Below, in pieces: positions 1-7,647 of a stretch of DNA of 64,000 nucleotides. The notes beneath the pieces were generated by a model, which made no database searches, was not told the origin of the DNA, and saw nothing but the letters and a program-made list of their open reading frames with translations. Source of the DNA: JBBIJR01 sp037445875 (GTDB lineage Bacteria; CLD3; SB21); NCBI GenBank assembly GCA_037445875.1, contig JBBIJR010000001.1:1-64000 (forward strand), in the 5' to 3' direction. Position numbers and translations under genes: made by a program. Each line of letters opens with the position of its first letter. Positions within the stretch are counted from its first letter, which is position 1.

Positions 1-2
1 TA

Positions 3-317
3 TTGTCAAATGTTTTCTTCCCCTGGTTTCAAGCGATCACGGCGGTTTTCTTCACGGCGGCGTATGACCAGGTGGCCCGCTACGAGGAGAAATATTTGAG
101 GACCGCTTTCACCGAGTATGGTTCCTATTCGCGGGATGTCAGGAGATGGAGATGGTCGTTGAAGAGGAGCGAAAGCGGCTTCGACCTTCATGTTGGCTTA
201 CGGGCGGAACTTCCCACTTTCATAGCCTTGCTGGTCAGCCTGGCGCTCGTAATGGGGGGCATGGTGATCCGCGGGTCCCTTTTCTCTGTTCCTCCGGGGG
301 AAAACGTCGGCCAATAG
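3..317 (+). CDS. C-terminal part of an isoprenylcysteine carboxyl methyltransferase (ICMT)-like membrane methyltransferase
   Basis: Only the 3' end is present; the gene begins before the window. The first 50 visible residues carry the family's C-terminal pattern, a hydrophobic helix followed by ARYEEKYL and then FxEYGSYSRDVRRW, which resembles the conserved tail of ICMT/PEMT-type methyltransferases (E-E-x-L-x(3)-F-x-x-Y-x-x-Y). These are integral membrane enzymes using S-adenosylmethionine. The tail is longer than usual, with a further hydrophobic segment around residues 71-90. It converges on the DUF6132 gene and overlaps that gene's 3' end by about 120 bp, so one of the two tails may be misread. 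The family call rests on a short fragment. Confidence 0.55.
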   Translation: MSNVFFPWFQAITAVFFTAAYDQVARYEEKYLRTAFTEYGSYSRDVRRWRWSLKRSESGFDLHVGLRAELPTFIALLVSLALVMGGMVIRGSLFSVPPGENVGQ

Positions 318-455
318 CATTCCCACTATTCCCCCATAGATCGAACTGAGATACGGGTTGCTCTGGATGGGACAGGTGCCTCCGTCACATCCGACGAAAT
401 AGTAGTAGGCAAAACCGAGACCGCCGCCGGCCAGGGCCAGGAGACTCCGTTTCAT
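198..455 (-). CDS. DUF6132 family small membrane protein
   Basis: An 85-residue protein starting at MKRSLLALAGG. It has one N-terminal hydrophobic stretch, then a conserved cysteine-bearing loop (VGCDGGTCPIQSNPY), then a second hydrophobic helix (SIYGGIVGMLLA) and a charged tail. This matches my recollection of the DUF6132 family, tiny proteins of unknown function with a C-x4-C loop, frequent in Bacteroidota and relatives. The start overlaps the stop of the upstream small gene by four bases (ATGA), so the two are probably translationally coupled. It is last in a run of five genes behind thioredoxin, suggesting a thiol/redox link (inference). The C-terminal 30 residues are highly polar and overlap the opposing gene. 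Confidence 0.78.
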   Translation of the reverse strand: MKRSLLALAGGGLGFAYYYFVGCDGGTCPIQSNPYLSSIYGGIVGMLLADVFPRRNREKGPADHHAPHYERQADQQGYESGKFRP

Positions 456-622
456 CTCGTCGGATCCTCCCGTGCTTCTTGAGAGGCGCCAGGCGCCGGC
501 GCTTCGTCGGACTTGCTCACAGAACACGACCCTTTCAGGCAGGTCGGAATGCCCAGTTTGGGCAGCACCCAGTACATCAGCACAAACCAGCCGGCCAGAA
601 AGGCCGTGATCGTCCAGTCCAT
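452..622 (-). CDS. 56-residue single-span membrane protein with a Cys pair
   Basis: Starts at MDWTITAFLAGW. A single transmembrane helix covers about residues 4-21, followed by LGIPTCLKGSC, two cysteines five residues apart at the membrane face, and a Ser/Ala/Glu-rich tail. I do not recognise a named family. The overlapping four-base junction (ATGA) with the DUF6132 gene and a one-base gap to the gene upstream indicate a tightly packed operon. The cysteine pair right after the helix echoes the cysteine loop of DUF6132, so both could be thiol partners of the thioredoxin encoded at the head of the operon. That is inference from context only. Confidence 0.65.
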   Translation of the reverse strand: MDWTITAFLAGWFVLMYWVLPKLGIPTCLKGSCSVSKSDEAPAPGASQEAREDPTR

Positions 623-623
623 T

Positions 624-851
624 TCAGTTCTCCATGTTTTGGGATGACGACCGCAGCATCCTCGACAACTCGAACGCCAGCCACACCCACGGTGCTCCGT
701 GCATGACGAGATCCAGCCAGTCCATGATTTCCATCGGCTGGAGCGTAACGACGTTGCGGATCTGTTTCCAGATGTGCGGTTCCGGGAGGAAGGGCGCAAG
801 ACCCAGCGACAGGGCGAGGATCAGAGAGTACAGAAAGGATGAGCGTTTCAT
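624..851 (-). CDS. small two-helix membrane protein of the type often mislabelled 'RND transporter'
   Basis: A 75-residue protein starting MKRSSFLYSLILAL. The hydrophobic helix with LGLAPFLPEPHIW and a second motif DWLDLVMHGAPWVWLAFEL match a conserved family of very short proteins that databases commonly annotate as 'RND transporter', although they are far too small to be one. The function is unknown. It sits 13 bp downstream of the DUF302 gene and 1 bp upstream of the 56-residue Cys-pair protein, so it is probably part of the same transcript. The start was chosen at the internal ATG because the sequence before it is non-hydrophobic and overlaps the DUF302 stop. Confidence 0.72.
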   Translation of the reverse strand: MKRSSFLYSLILALSLGLAPFLPEPHIWKQIRNVVTLQPMEIMDWLDLVMHGAPWVWLAFELSRMLRSSSQNMEN

Positions 852-864
852 GATTGTCGGCCGG

Positions 865-1251
865 TCAAAGCGCGTCGCGCACACGCTCCAGCCGTGCCTT
901 GACTTCCCGTGCGAGCTCGTCCATTCCGGGTTTCTCGATGATGCGCGCCATTACCACGGGATCGAAGAAACTCACGACCGTCTCATTCCGGTCGTTCTCA
1001 TACACAATCACGTTGCACGGCATGAGCAAACCCACGTCGATTTCGGCCGTTAGTGCGCGATGGGCAAAGGGTGGATTGTAGGCGCCAAGGATCATGTATC
1101 GCCGGAAATCGACGTCAAGCTTTTTCTTTATCGTATCCTTGACGTCGATCGTCGTAAGGACGCCGAACCCTTCCTTCTTCAGTTCTTCCGTCACCCGCTC
1201 GACGGCACGGTCATAATCGAACGGGACGACCCTGGAGAATCCGTATACCAT
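865..1251 (-). CDS. DUF302 domain protein
   Basis: A 128-residue cytoplasmic-looking protein covering a complete DUF302 fold: an N-terminal strand plus helix (FDYDRAVERVTEELKKEGFGVLTTIDV), then KKKLDVDFRRYMILGAYNPPFAHRAL, then LLMPCNVIVYEN and VVSFFDPV. The central YxILGAYNPPFAHRAL block and the LLPCNVxVYE block are the hallmarks of DUF302, a small alpha/beta fold of unknown biochemical role often found with redox or sulfur-related genes. The lone Cys in LLMPCN is conserved in the family. It lies 17 bp behind thioredoxin in the same orientation. Family assignment is firm; function is open. Confidence 0.92.
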   Translation of the reverse strand: MVYGFSRVVPFDYDRAVERVTEELKKEGFGVLTTIDVKDTIKKKLDVDFRRYMILGAYNPPFAHRALTAEIDVGLLMPCNVIVYENDRNETVVSFFDPVVMARIIEKPGMDELAREVKARLERVRDAL

Positions 1252-1268
1252 CGGGATGTCCTCTCGGT

Positions 1269-1613
1269 TTAGGCCTGGACGGCCTCGTGTTCAATCGACT
1301 GGAGTTTGTCGTCCACTTCCGCCTTCAGCCGTCCGTACGGCAGCGCACCGATCCAGTGTCCGATCGGCTTGCCGCGGTAGAACATCATCAGCGTCGGGAT
1401 GGATTGAACGCCGTATTGCATGGCCAGATCCGGCTCTTCATCAACATTGATCTTGGTGACGATCAGGCGTCCTTCGGTCTCCTCGGCCAACCGGTGGATC
1501 GACGGGGAGATCATGCGGCACGGGGCGCACCACTCGGCCCAGAAGTCCACAAAGACCGGCAGTTCGCTCGTCCTGACCAGCTCCTGAAACGACGTCGGTT
1601 TGGAAGTTTCCAT
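1269..1613 (-). CDS. trxA: thioredoxin
   Basis: A 114-residue single-domain thioredoxin with the active site W28-C29-A30-P31-C32 and cis-proline P73 in SIPTLM. It reduces disulfides of cytoplasmic partners using electrons from thioredoxin reductase (not in this window). A strong Shine-Dalgarno (AGGAGG) lies 8 bases upstream of the ATG. It heads a minus-strand operon with DUF302, two tiny membrane proteins and DUF6132, all but one of which carry cysteines, so it may serve that set as a dedicated thioredoxin rather than the general one. The WCAPC variant (Ala in place of Gly) is common in dedicated thioredoxins. Confidence 0.96.
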   Translation of the reverse strand: METSKPTSFQELVRTSELPVFVDFWAEWCAPCRMISPSIHRLAEETEGRLIVTKINVDEEPDLAMQYGVQSIPTLMMFYRGKPIGHWIGALPYGRLKAEVDDKLQSIEHEAVQA

Positions 1614-1699
1614 TTCCCTGTCCTCCTGCTGAATGTAGAAACATATACATGCAATTACCAGTTCGTATAACGCCGGTGAAACCCATATATTCCTGAATG

Positions 1700-1705
1700 A
1701 TTATA
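1700..1705 (-). promoter_or_regulatory. candidate -10 element for the thioredoxin operon
   Basis: On the minus strand a perfect TATAAT lies 87 bases before the thioredoxin start, in the 157-bp gap between the trx gene and the end of the polysaccharide operon. The matching -35 region is weak, so this is only a candidate. Confidence 0.3.
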
Positions 1706-1770
1706 TAGTGTCTAAGTTGCTGAAATACAGCCGCATCCCCGAAAACCCGACAGGGATGGAAAGTGGCTTA

Positions 1771-2790
1771 TCAGGACGGATCGGAATGACAGCAAGTATC
1801 TTTGGCGGCGAGGTCGAGGATGAGGCGACGCAGTTCAGCGGCTCCTCCGGCCGGATAAAGCCGTACATCTGCGCGGTGCCCGAGATCCGACAGACACCCA
1901 ATCGCCGGAATGACGACCGTGTGGCCGGCCGACAAGGCCCTGTACACACTGCCGGAAGTCAGAACGTCCCTGAATCCGAACAGACTGTATCGCGAAAGGC
2001 CGTAGAGATAAGCCAACTCGTCGTTCGGAACGAAACGTCGCAGCCAGCGAACATTGGACGGCAGATCCGACAATAATACTCCGGAGCCCCTCTTCAGATC
2101 ACCCACGATCAGGAGGCGGCAGTATCCCGGCAAACCGTCGAACGTCGTTGCCAGCCAATCCACGCCCTTGTACGCGTCAATCCGTCCCATCGAGAGAAAC
2201 AATGTGCCCTGCGAAACAAACTCTCGTATTTCCTCCTGCACACGTTCCCGGGCCCGCTCGACCGGCACGCGCGGCATGGAGGAAAATTCGGGATGAGGAT
2301 AAACGACGAATTTCGACCGGTTGGAAACCCGATACAGCCGTGCCAGTTCATCGATCACGCCGGCCCCGTGGACATGGAGCACCGCCGCCCAGCGAACCAT
2401 GCGGCGGGCCGCAAAAAGGTCCAGCGAACGAAACCGTCCGCTGTGGGACCACCTGTTGTGGATCGTCCAGACGAGCGCCCCGCCTGCCCGCACGTACACG
2501 CCAAGAAGCAGCATTTCGATCACGAGCCGGACCGCCTGGCGAACGTCCCGCGCCTCCAGCCAATGGTGATGGATGATCGACGATTCGGACCGGAACAGGC
2601 GCCTCCAGACGATCCGGACAACGTCCCGAATCCAGGCCGGACGAATGTCGAATCCGCCGCACGGATCGATGGCTTTTCGGTACACGCACTGCTCCAGCGC
2701 GGGACGTTCCGCTCCGTACAACCGCGGGAAGTACGCGTCCTTATCCGCGTAGGGAACAACATAAACCACCACGGCGTCGTTCGCTTGCAT
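1771..2790 (-). CDS. GT4-type glycosyltransferase
   Basis: A 339-residue GT-B fold glycosyltransferase. The N-terminal half has IHHHWLEA and VWTIHNRWSH, the usual acceptor-side pattern of family 4 enzymes, and the C-terminal half has LSMGRIDAYKGVDWL, LIVGD and YLYGLSRYSLFGF with TSGSVYRALSAG, the nucleotide-sugar-binding side. It is last in a five-gene operon whose other members make and export a polyol-phosphate lipid, so it probably adds a sugar to that product. It starts 4 bp after the flippase stop. Donor and acceptor cannot be read from sequence. Confidence 0.85.
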   Translation of the reverse strand: MQANDAVVVYVVPYADKDAYFPRLYGAERPALEQCVYRKAIDPCGGFDIRPAWIRDVVRIVWRRLFRSESSIIHHHWLEARDVRQAVRLVIEMLLLGVYVRAGGALVWTIHNRWSHSGRFRSLDLFAARRMVRWAAVLHVHGAGVIDELARLYRVSNRSKFVVYPHPEFSSMPRVPVERARERVQEEIREFVSQGTLFLSMGRIDAYKGVDWLATTFDGLPGYCRLLIVGDLKRGSGVLLSDLPSNVRWLRRFVPNDELAYLYGLSRYSLFGFRDVLTSGSVYRALSAGHTVVIPAIGCLSDLGHRADVRLYPAGGAAELRRLILDLAAKDTCCHSDPS

Positions 2791-2794
2791 GACC

Positions 2795-4279
2795 TTATGA
2801 GGCGGCTGCTTCGTTCACGTTCCTCCGGCGCAGAGGCAACAAACTCAGGACGAACCGGCGATCCTCCGCATCCATGAGACGCGCCCGGCAGGCCACCAGC
2901 GTGAATCCGGCCAGGTACAGCGGGATCGAGACCGCAACCTGCACCGGGATCGTAGCACCCAGCCAGAGCAGGCCGGACCGCACCCCGACCGCCGTAATCA
3001 GCGCCACGGCCACCACGCCCAGATAAAAGCGATACCGGATCAGCCTCCGCATGGGCACGCCCAGGTGTCCGGAGATGCGCCGCAGGGAAATCCCGAGCGT
3101 TGCGTGGTGCGCGATCGAAGCGCCCAGCGGCGCGCCATACAGACCGAGGAGCTGAATGCCGACCATCGTAAGGACCACGTTGAGAACGACGAGCAGCACG
3201 CTGGTGCGAAAGACGAACCGGGAATCACCAAAACATTTCAGAAGCCCCGAGTACGACGATACACGTGTCAACAGGGTGAACGTGTATATCTGGAACACGA
3301 CCACGGCCTGCGGGAACTGCGAACCAAAGAGGAGGCGTATTACGTCATCGGCAAAAACGAGGAAGTACATCGCAATCGGAACGATCAGCAGAGCGACCTT
3401 TTCCGTCATCTGCATCCAACGCCGGTGCAGTTCCTCCAGGTTCCGCCGGTCGAACAGCCGGGTGAAAGTGGTCATGTACGCCGCCGTGATCGCATACGGA
3501 ATCCGGAGTACCATCGGTATTTCCCACGAGCCCACGGTATATTCCGCGAACACGGCGCTCGAAAACGCAAATGCCACGATGTAGTTGTCGGCCTGTTTGT
3601 TGATGCGGAGCGTAAGCGTCGAGAGGCCCAGGGGCACGCCGAACGAAAGCTGCTCCTTCAGCATGCCCGGAGGCAGCAAATCGCGGCGCTTTAGTATGTC
3701 GTGCCTGCTGACGACAAACGCCCATGCAACCCGAACAAGGTTGCAGACCAGAAAGCCGTACGTCAACCATCGGATCGGATTCACCGTCCATGCGCAAACG
3801 GCGAGCACGACGGAAGCATTCAATACCGAAAGGCCGATCTGATAGAACGCCGACGTGCGGGCACGGCCGACGGCGATCAGGTACGACGGCACGATGTCTG
3901 TGGTCAGTTCCAGCGTAACGACCGCAACGAGCACCGCTCCGGTCAGGGCATCTCCGAAGAAATAGACAAAGAAACACAACGAGAACAGGCCCACGCCGAG
4001 GCCGGAAGCGAGCAGCAACCGCATGGACTGCAGCAGAAACCGACCGCGGGAGGCTTCCGGAATCTTTGGGATGAAGTAATAGGGATTATCGTTGAATCCC
4101 AGGCCGCCGAGGGTGACGGCGGTCTTGTAGATCATCACGAGTTTGAATACGTCCCCGAGGACCGACTTATCGAGCAGCCGCGCGAGCACGATCAAGAGCA
4201 CAGCGGTGTTGGTCGCCGTGACAACGCTGCTCAGGAGCACAACGCCCGCTTTTCTCGCTGTTTTGCCTCCGGAGTTCAT
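2795..4279 (-). CDS. polysaccharide/lipid flippase of the MOP (Wzx-like) superfamily
   Basis: A 494-residue integral membrane protein with about 12-14 hydrophobic spans, beginning MNSGGKTARKAG. It has the general build of Wzx/MATE-type flippases: an N-terminal span (AGVVLLSSVVTATNTAVLLIVLARLL), repeated paired helices, and a central LSFGVPLGLSTLTLRINKQADNYIVA region with charged residues inside a helix. It would move a lipid-linked glycan or glycolipid across the inner membrane. The start chosen overlaps the upstream glycosyltransferase stop (ATGA); a longer in-frame start 17 codons upstream would overlap that gene further and has no better signal. Confidence 0.87.
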   Translation of the reverse strand: MNSGGKTARKAGVVLLSSVVTATNTAVLLIVLARLLDKSVLGDVFKLVMIYKTAVTLGGLGFNDNPYYFIPKIPEASRGRFLLQSMRLLLASGLGVGLFSLCFFVYFFGDALTGAVLVAVVTLELTTDIVPSYLIAVGRARTSAFYQIGLSVLNASVVLAVCAWTVNPIRWLTYGFLVCNLVRVAWAFVVSRHDILKRRDLLPPGMLKEQLSFGVPLGLSTLTLRINKQADNYIVAFAFSSAVFAEYTVGSWEIPMVLRIPYAITAAYMTTFTRLFDRRNLEELHRRWMQMTEKVALLIVPIAMYFLVFADDVIRLLFGSQFPQAVVVFQIYTFTLLTRVSSYSGLLKCFGDSRFVFRTSVLLVVLNVVLTMVGIQLLGLYGAPLGASIAHHATLGISLRRISGHLGVPMRRLIRYRFYLGVVAVALITAVGVRSGLLWLGATIPVQVAVSIPLYLAGFTLVACRARLMDAEDRRFVLSLLPLRRRNVNEAAAS

Positions 4280-5445
4280 GACCATCGATTCTCCAGGAAC
4301 GTGAGAATCTTTTCTGCACGGCTTTCCCAAGTGAATTGCCGGGACGTCCGGCGTGCGGCTTCTCGAAGGGACTTCATCTTCAGTCCATCGGCGAAGAGCA
4401 GCCGGATGGACCGGGCGTTTGCCAACGGCTGATCAGGTTCCAGAAGCCATGCATTTTCACCGTGCCGGAGAATTTCGGCCGTGTCTTCCAACCGCGGCGC
4501 CAGTACGACCGCACCGGCAGCGAGGTAATCGAACGTCTTGATCGGAAGTACGGTCGTGCCGCCTTCTTCCAGAGGTTTCCGCGTCGGGGGTATCAACAAG
4601 GCATCGGCGGCGCACAGGTAGGGACAGATTTCCGTCGGAGCCATCCACGGCACCCACCGGCAATTCGAGGCCCCGACGCGGACGGCTTGACGCTCCAGCC
4701 GTACCCGGTCCTGCAGAGCCCGCACACCCACGATGCAGAATTCATATTCCGGCAGGGCGGCCGCCAAATCAAGGATCGACTCCACGCCTTTCTGCGGACC
4801 GGTGTTCCCCGCATAGACGATCACCTTCCGGTCGGCAGGCAGGTTCAACCGTCTGCGGTACTCCGCGGGAGATGCGTCGTCCGTCCGTGCCGGGTGGTCC
4901 ATCCCGTTGTGTACGGTGACCGTCCGCTCGGGATCCGCTCCCAGTGCCAGCCAGTACCGTCGTGCCATCTCCGAATGCACGACCAAACCCACAAATGCAC
5001 GATGCCGCGCCTGCAAGGCCACAACCCTTCGATGTTCGCGTTCACCGTGCCGGCAGCGATATGTTTCATACAGGACACGCAGCCCGCAGCGCAGCGCCAT
5101 CCGAAGGTGGCGGGCGTTTCGGACGCATATCAGGCCGCAATTCAGGCGGGCGATGCGCCGGATCGTGAGATGGCTGAACGCCGCCCGATGCATCCGCAGG
5201 GCCATCGGCAGCGGTGAGACGGAGGAGACCATCGAGAGCGCATCCGACAGGCCGTAGTACCTCCGGATGCGCTCTATACGCTGTTCACCCGTCAGCCGCA
5301 AGTCCTTCCACGGCGCAGGAACAACCAGCCTTACGCCCGTCGTTCGCCGCGCCATCGCATCGGCCGTTTTGGCGATCTGCTTTGCGGCCACGATACGGGA
5401 GGGGAATTCGAGATCCGAGAAATATACGATATTTATAGCCTCCAT
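4276..5445 (-). CDS. GT4-type glycosyltransferase
   Basis: A 389-residue GT-B glycosyltransferase. N-terminal Rossmann half: MEAINIVYFSDLEFPSR and VLYETYRCRH. C-terminal half: VYAGNTGPQKGVESIL (start of the donor domain), YLCAADALLIPP and EEGGTTVLPIKTFDYLAAG, the acidic/Gly-rich nucleotide-sugar site. It has an extra N-terminal pattern IVAAKQIAKTADAMA seen in transferases acting on lipid carriers. It lies 9 bp after the CDP-alcohol phosphotransferase stop and overlaps the flippase start by 4 bp. It probably builds the head group of the lipid made by its neighbours; specificity is unknown. Confidence 0.87.
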   Translation of the reverse strand: MEAINIVYFSDLEFPSRIVAAKQIAKTADAMARRTTGVRLVVPAPWKDLRLTGEQRIERIRRYYGLSDALSMVSSVSPLPMALRMHRAAFSHLTIRRIARLNCGLICVRNARHLRMALRCGLRVLYETYRCRHGEREHRRVVALQARHRAFVGLVVHSEMARRYWLALGADPERTVTVHNGMDHPARTDDASPAEYRRRLNLPADRKVIVYAGNTGPQKGVESILDLAAALPEYEFCIVGVRALQDRVRLERQAVRVGASNCRWVPWMAPTEICPYLCAADALLIPPTRKPLEEGGTTVLPIKTFDYLAAGAVVLAPRLEDTAEILRHGENAWLLEPDQPLANARSIRLLFADGLKMKSLREAARRTSRQFTWESRAEKILTFLENRWS

Positions 5446-5454
5446 AGTCGTACC

Positions 5455-6759
5455 TTATGCGGCCACTTCCGCCGCTGCATCGACGGTACGTCGTACGGTG
5501 CGTTGCCGGTCGAAACCCACTCCCTCCCGTGTGCGATTGAATTCGTACACGTATCGCAAACCGTAATACATGAAGTTCGACGGTACCCAGCACACGACGG
5601 CATAGTATCCCCACAGCGGGTCGCCGGCCAGCAGAAATAACAGGAACGTCCACATCGAGATGTTCCGATTGGACTGTACCAGACGGAACCATACGTCGAT
5701 CTTCCGATAGTCCTGAATCGTCTCACCGTGCCGGCGCGTGAACAGCCACCGCACAAGACGGTCCAGAAAATACGTCGGCACGACCCAGTACACGGCAAGC
5801 CACGCGAGCGCGTAAAAATCGCCGCCGGAGAAATAGAACGCCATTGCGATGTAGTAGCCGTTGGGATAGATCACATCCGAGACGTGGTCCAACTTGTCTC
5901 CGAGAGCGCTTGTCCGAAGGGTTAGTCGCGCCAGTTTTCCGTCCACCCCGTCGGTCACGCCTTTGGTAAGTGCCAGCGCCAGGGCCGTGAAAAAATTTCC
6001 GCTGAAAAAGAACGGCACGGCGCTGAACGCCAGCACGATATTGAACAACGTGACGTGATTGGGTTGGATTCGCGTCCGGCAGATCAGGCGCGTAAGGGCG
6101 AACTCGAGTGGCGGATGGATGAACTTGGCCACGAGATCGTTGGTCCCCTTGTGCACGGCGCCTTTAAGCAGCCGGTGGACTGCCTCCGCATCGTCGTCGT
6201 TGCTCACCGTCTTCCAATAGACCGGTTGATACGACCGCAGCCGCCGGTAGTACGGCTCCATGTCCTCGACGGAGAATCGCGTTCCCCGCGCTTCCACCTG
6301 CCGAACGAGACCCGTGAGCGTTGTCGGTACCTGTCGTTCGATCGCGCCGAGTGCCGCCGGAGTCAGCAGGGCCAACACCGGATGATCTCCCGCTCGGCTG
6401 CACGCGACGGTAGCCGTCTTCAGACCGCTGAACGCGTGCGTGAGGCGCTCATCGTAAAGTGCATCGCCTTGGAGGATCAGAGCATCCACTCCACGTTCAC
6501 GCATGTGAGAGACCAGATGCCCGACCGCTCCCAATCGATCGGTCCACGGATGCACGTGCACGCCCGGGTAGCGTTTCCAGAAATCGCGACGGATCAGACG
6601 GTCCAGCCGCCGTCCGGAGCCGACGACCAGATGAATCTCGGTGAGACCTTCTTCGGCAACCTGCCGCATGACACGTTCGGCCAGCGTCATGCCCCAGACG
6701 ATGCGCCAGGATTCGGGAGCGGTGGCGTCAATCCAGACGAACGGCTTCGACGGTGTCAT
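5455..6759 (-). CDS. CDP-alcohol phosphotransferase with an N-terminal nucleotidyltransferase-like domain (DIPPS/IPCT-DIPPS-like)
   Basis: A 434-residue two-domain protein. Residues 1-185 resemble a degenerate nucleotidyltransferase (ALILQGDALYDERL in place of the active metal site). Residues 200-430 are a membrane CDP-alcohol phosphatidyltransferase with a perfect signature: D270, D273, G274, A277, R278, G287, D291, D295 fit D-x2-D-G-x2-A-R-x8-G-x3-D-x3-D. It transfers a phospho-alcohol from a CDP-alcohol to an acceptor. The domain order is that of the bifunctional IPCT-DIPPS enzymes that make di-myo-inositol phosphate or phosphoinositol lipids. The start overlaps the cytidylyltransferase stop by 4 bp, so substrate hand-over is likely. 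Confidence 0.85.
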   Translation of the reverse strand: MTPSKPFVWIDATAPESWRIVWGMTLAERVMRQVAEEGLTEIHLVVGSGRRLDRLIRRDFWKRYPGVHVHPWTDRLGAVGHLVSHMRERGVDALILQGDALYDERLTHAFSGLKTATVACSRAGDHPVLALLTPAALGAIERQVPTTLTGLVRQVEARGTRFSVEDMEPYYRRLRSYQPVYWKTVSNDDDAEAVHRLLKGAVHKGTNDLVAKFIHPPLEFALTRLICRTRIQPNHVTLFNIVLAFSAVPFFFSGNFFTALALALTKGVTDGVDGKLARLTLRTSALGDKLDHVSDVIYPNGYYIAMAFYFSGGDFYALAWLAVYWVVPTYFLDRLVRWLFTRRHGETIQDYRKIDVWFRLVQSNRNISMWTFLLFLLAGDPLWGYYAVVCWVPSNFMYYGLRYVYEFNRTREGVGFDRQRTVRRTVDAAAEVAA

Positions 6760-7499
6760 ACGGCCACCGCCGCCGGCTGCTTGCGCCATTTCCACAGCGC
6801 AACCTGCAGATCCTCCTGCGTGTCCACGTCCTGCCACGGAAGCCCGTCAATATCCGCATAGAACATGACGTCCTGCCGGATCAGTTCGCGCACACCGTCG
6901 GAAAGCGCAAAAGCCCCGTGCGATTGGGCACGCTGCAGTGCGCCGAGCAGATCGTCTGTTCGAAAAAGAAAGAGCCCGCAATCGATAGCATCGTATTGTT
7001 TGAGTTCTTTGCCTATCTCGGCGATGCGGTTTCCGGTTCCCGTCCGCACCTTGGTGGCATCGTCCAGGTCGGCAATGTTCCAGATACACCGATCCACGGC
7101 GAGGACATTGCCGCCGGGGCCGGGAGCGTTGATGAGAGAGGGAATCTGAGGAACAAACCAGTGGTCGGCCATGGACAGGAGGAAGTGCTCGGACCGGACG
7201 TGCCGCAGGGCAGCGAGGACGGAAGTCCCGTTTCCCTTCTCCCAGGCGGTATTGTGCACCGGATGTACATCGGCGCGGAAAGACATGCCGCGGATCGCAA
7301 GGCGGAGTGTTCCGGCTGCGTAACCGGTCACGAGATGCACCCTCGTGACGCCCGCCTCAGCCAGGCTTTCCACAATATGGCCGATCAGCGGTCTGTCGGC
7401 CAGCGGGATCAGACATTTGTGACTCGCCGAAACGGTATGAGCTATGCGCGAGCCGCGTCCTGCCGCTATGACTACGGCTTCCTGGGTCCGATGGTTCAT
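6756..7499 (-). CDS. nucleotidyltransferase resembling CTP:inositol-1-phosphate cytidylyltransferase (IPCT)
   Basis: A 247-residue MobA/RmlA-type nucleotidyltransferase. It has AAGRGSRI (residues 12-19) and HKCLIPL with K28 for nucleotide binding, then GNGTSV, MADHW (metal aspartate), DDATKVRT, IAEIGKELKQYDAIDCGLF and DVDTQEDL. The block ATKV-EIGK-L-YDAIDxGxF-DVDT is the pattern I associate with archaeal and thermophile IPCT, which makes CDP-inositol from L-myo-inositol-1-phosphate. The next gene is the CDP-alcohol phosphotransferase that would use the product. Start chosen at the ATG preceded by GGAGGAAA. No inositol-1-phosphate synthase lies in the window, so the alcohol is not proven. Confidence 0.8.
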   Translation of the reverse strand: MNHRTQEAVVIAAGRGSRIAHTVSASHKCLIPLADRPLIGHIVESLAEAGVTRVHLVTGYAAGTLRLAIRGMSFRADVHPVHNTAWEKGNGTSVLAALRHVRSEHFLLSMADHWFVPQIPSLINAPGPGGNVLAVDRCIWNIADLDDATKVRTGTGNRIAEIGKELKQYDAIDCGLFLFRTDDLLGALQRAQSHGAFALSDGVRELIRQDVMFYADIDGLPWQDVDTQEDLQVALWKWRKQPAAVAV

Positions 7500-7543
7500 G
7501 CACTTTCCTCCTGCTGAATGCTGGAGTAAAGTTAAGAACCGCA

Positions 7544-7583
7544 CATTAAGCACGTATTAAGGCCACATTAGAGAACTCTAATG
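7544..7583. promoter_or_regulatory. phased direct repeats and palindrome between the lipid operon and the two-component system
   Basis: Three heptamers CATTAAG (7544), TATTAAG (7555) and CATTAGA (7566) are spaced exactly 11 bp, the arrangement used by OmpR/PhoB-family regulators. The third begins a perfect 8-bp inverted repeat, CATTAGAG-AA-CTCTAATG (7566-7583). They lie in the divergent promoter region between the glycolipid operon and the OmpR-type regulator gene, so the regulator may bind here and control both. Binding is inferred from geometry only. Confidence 0.5.
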
Positions 7584-7647
7584 CGGAAACCGTTGCGCCC
7601 GGGAACTTTTAGCCGTACTTTAGGCCAACGCGACGGGATGACTCGGT

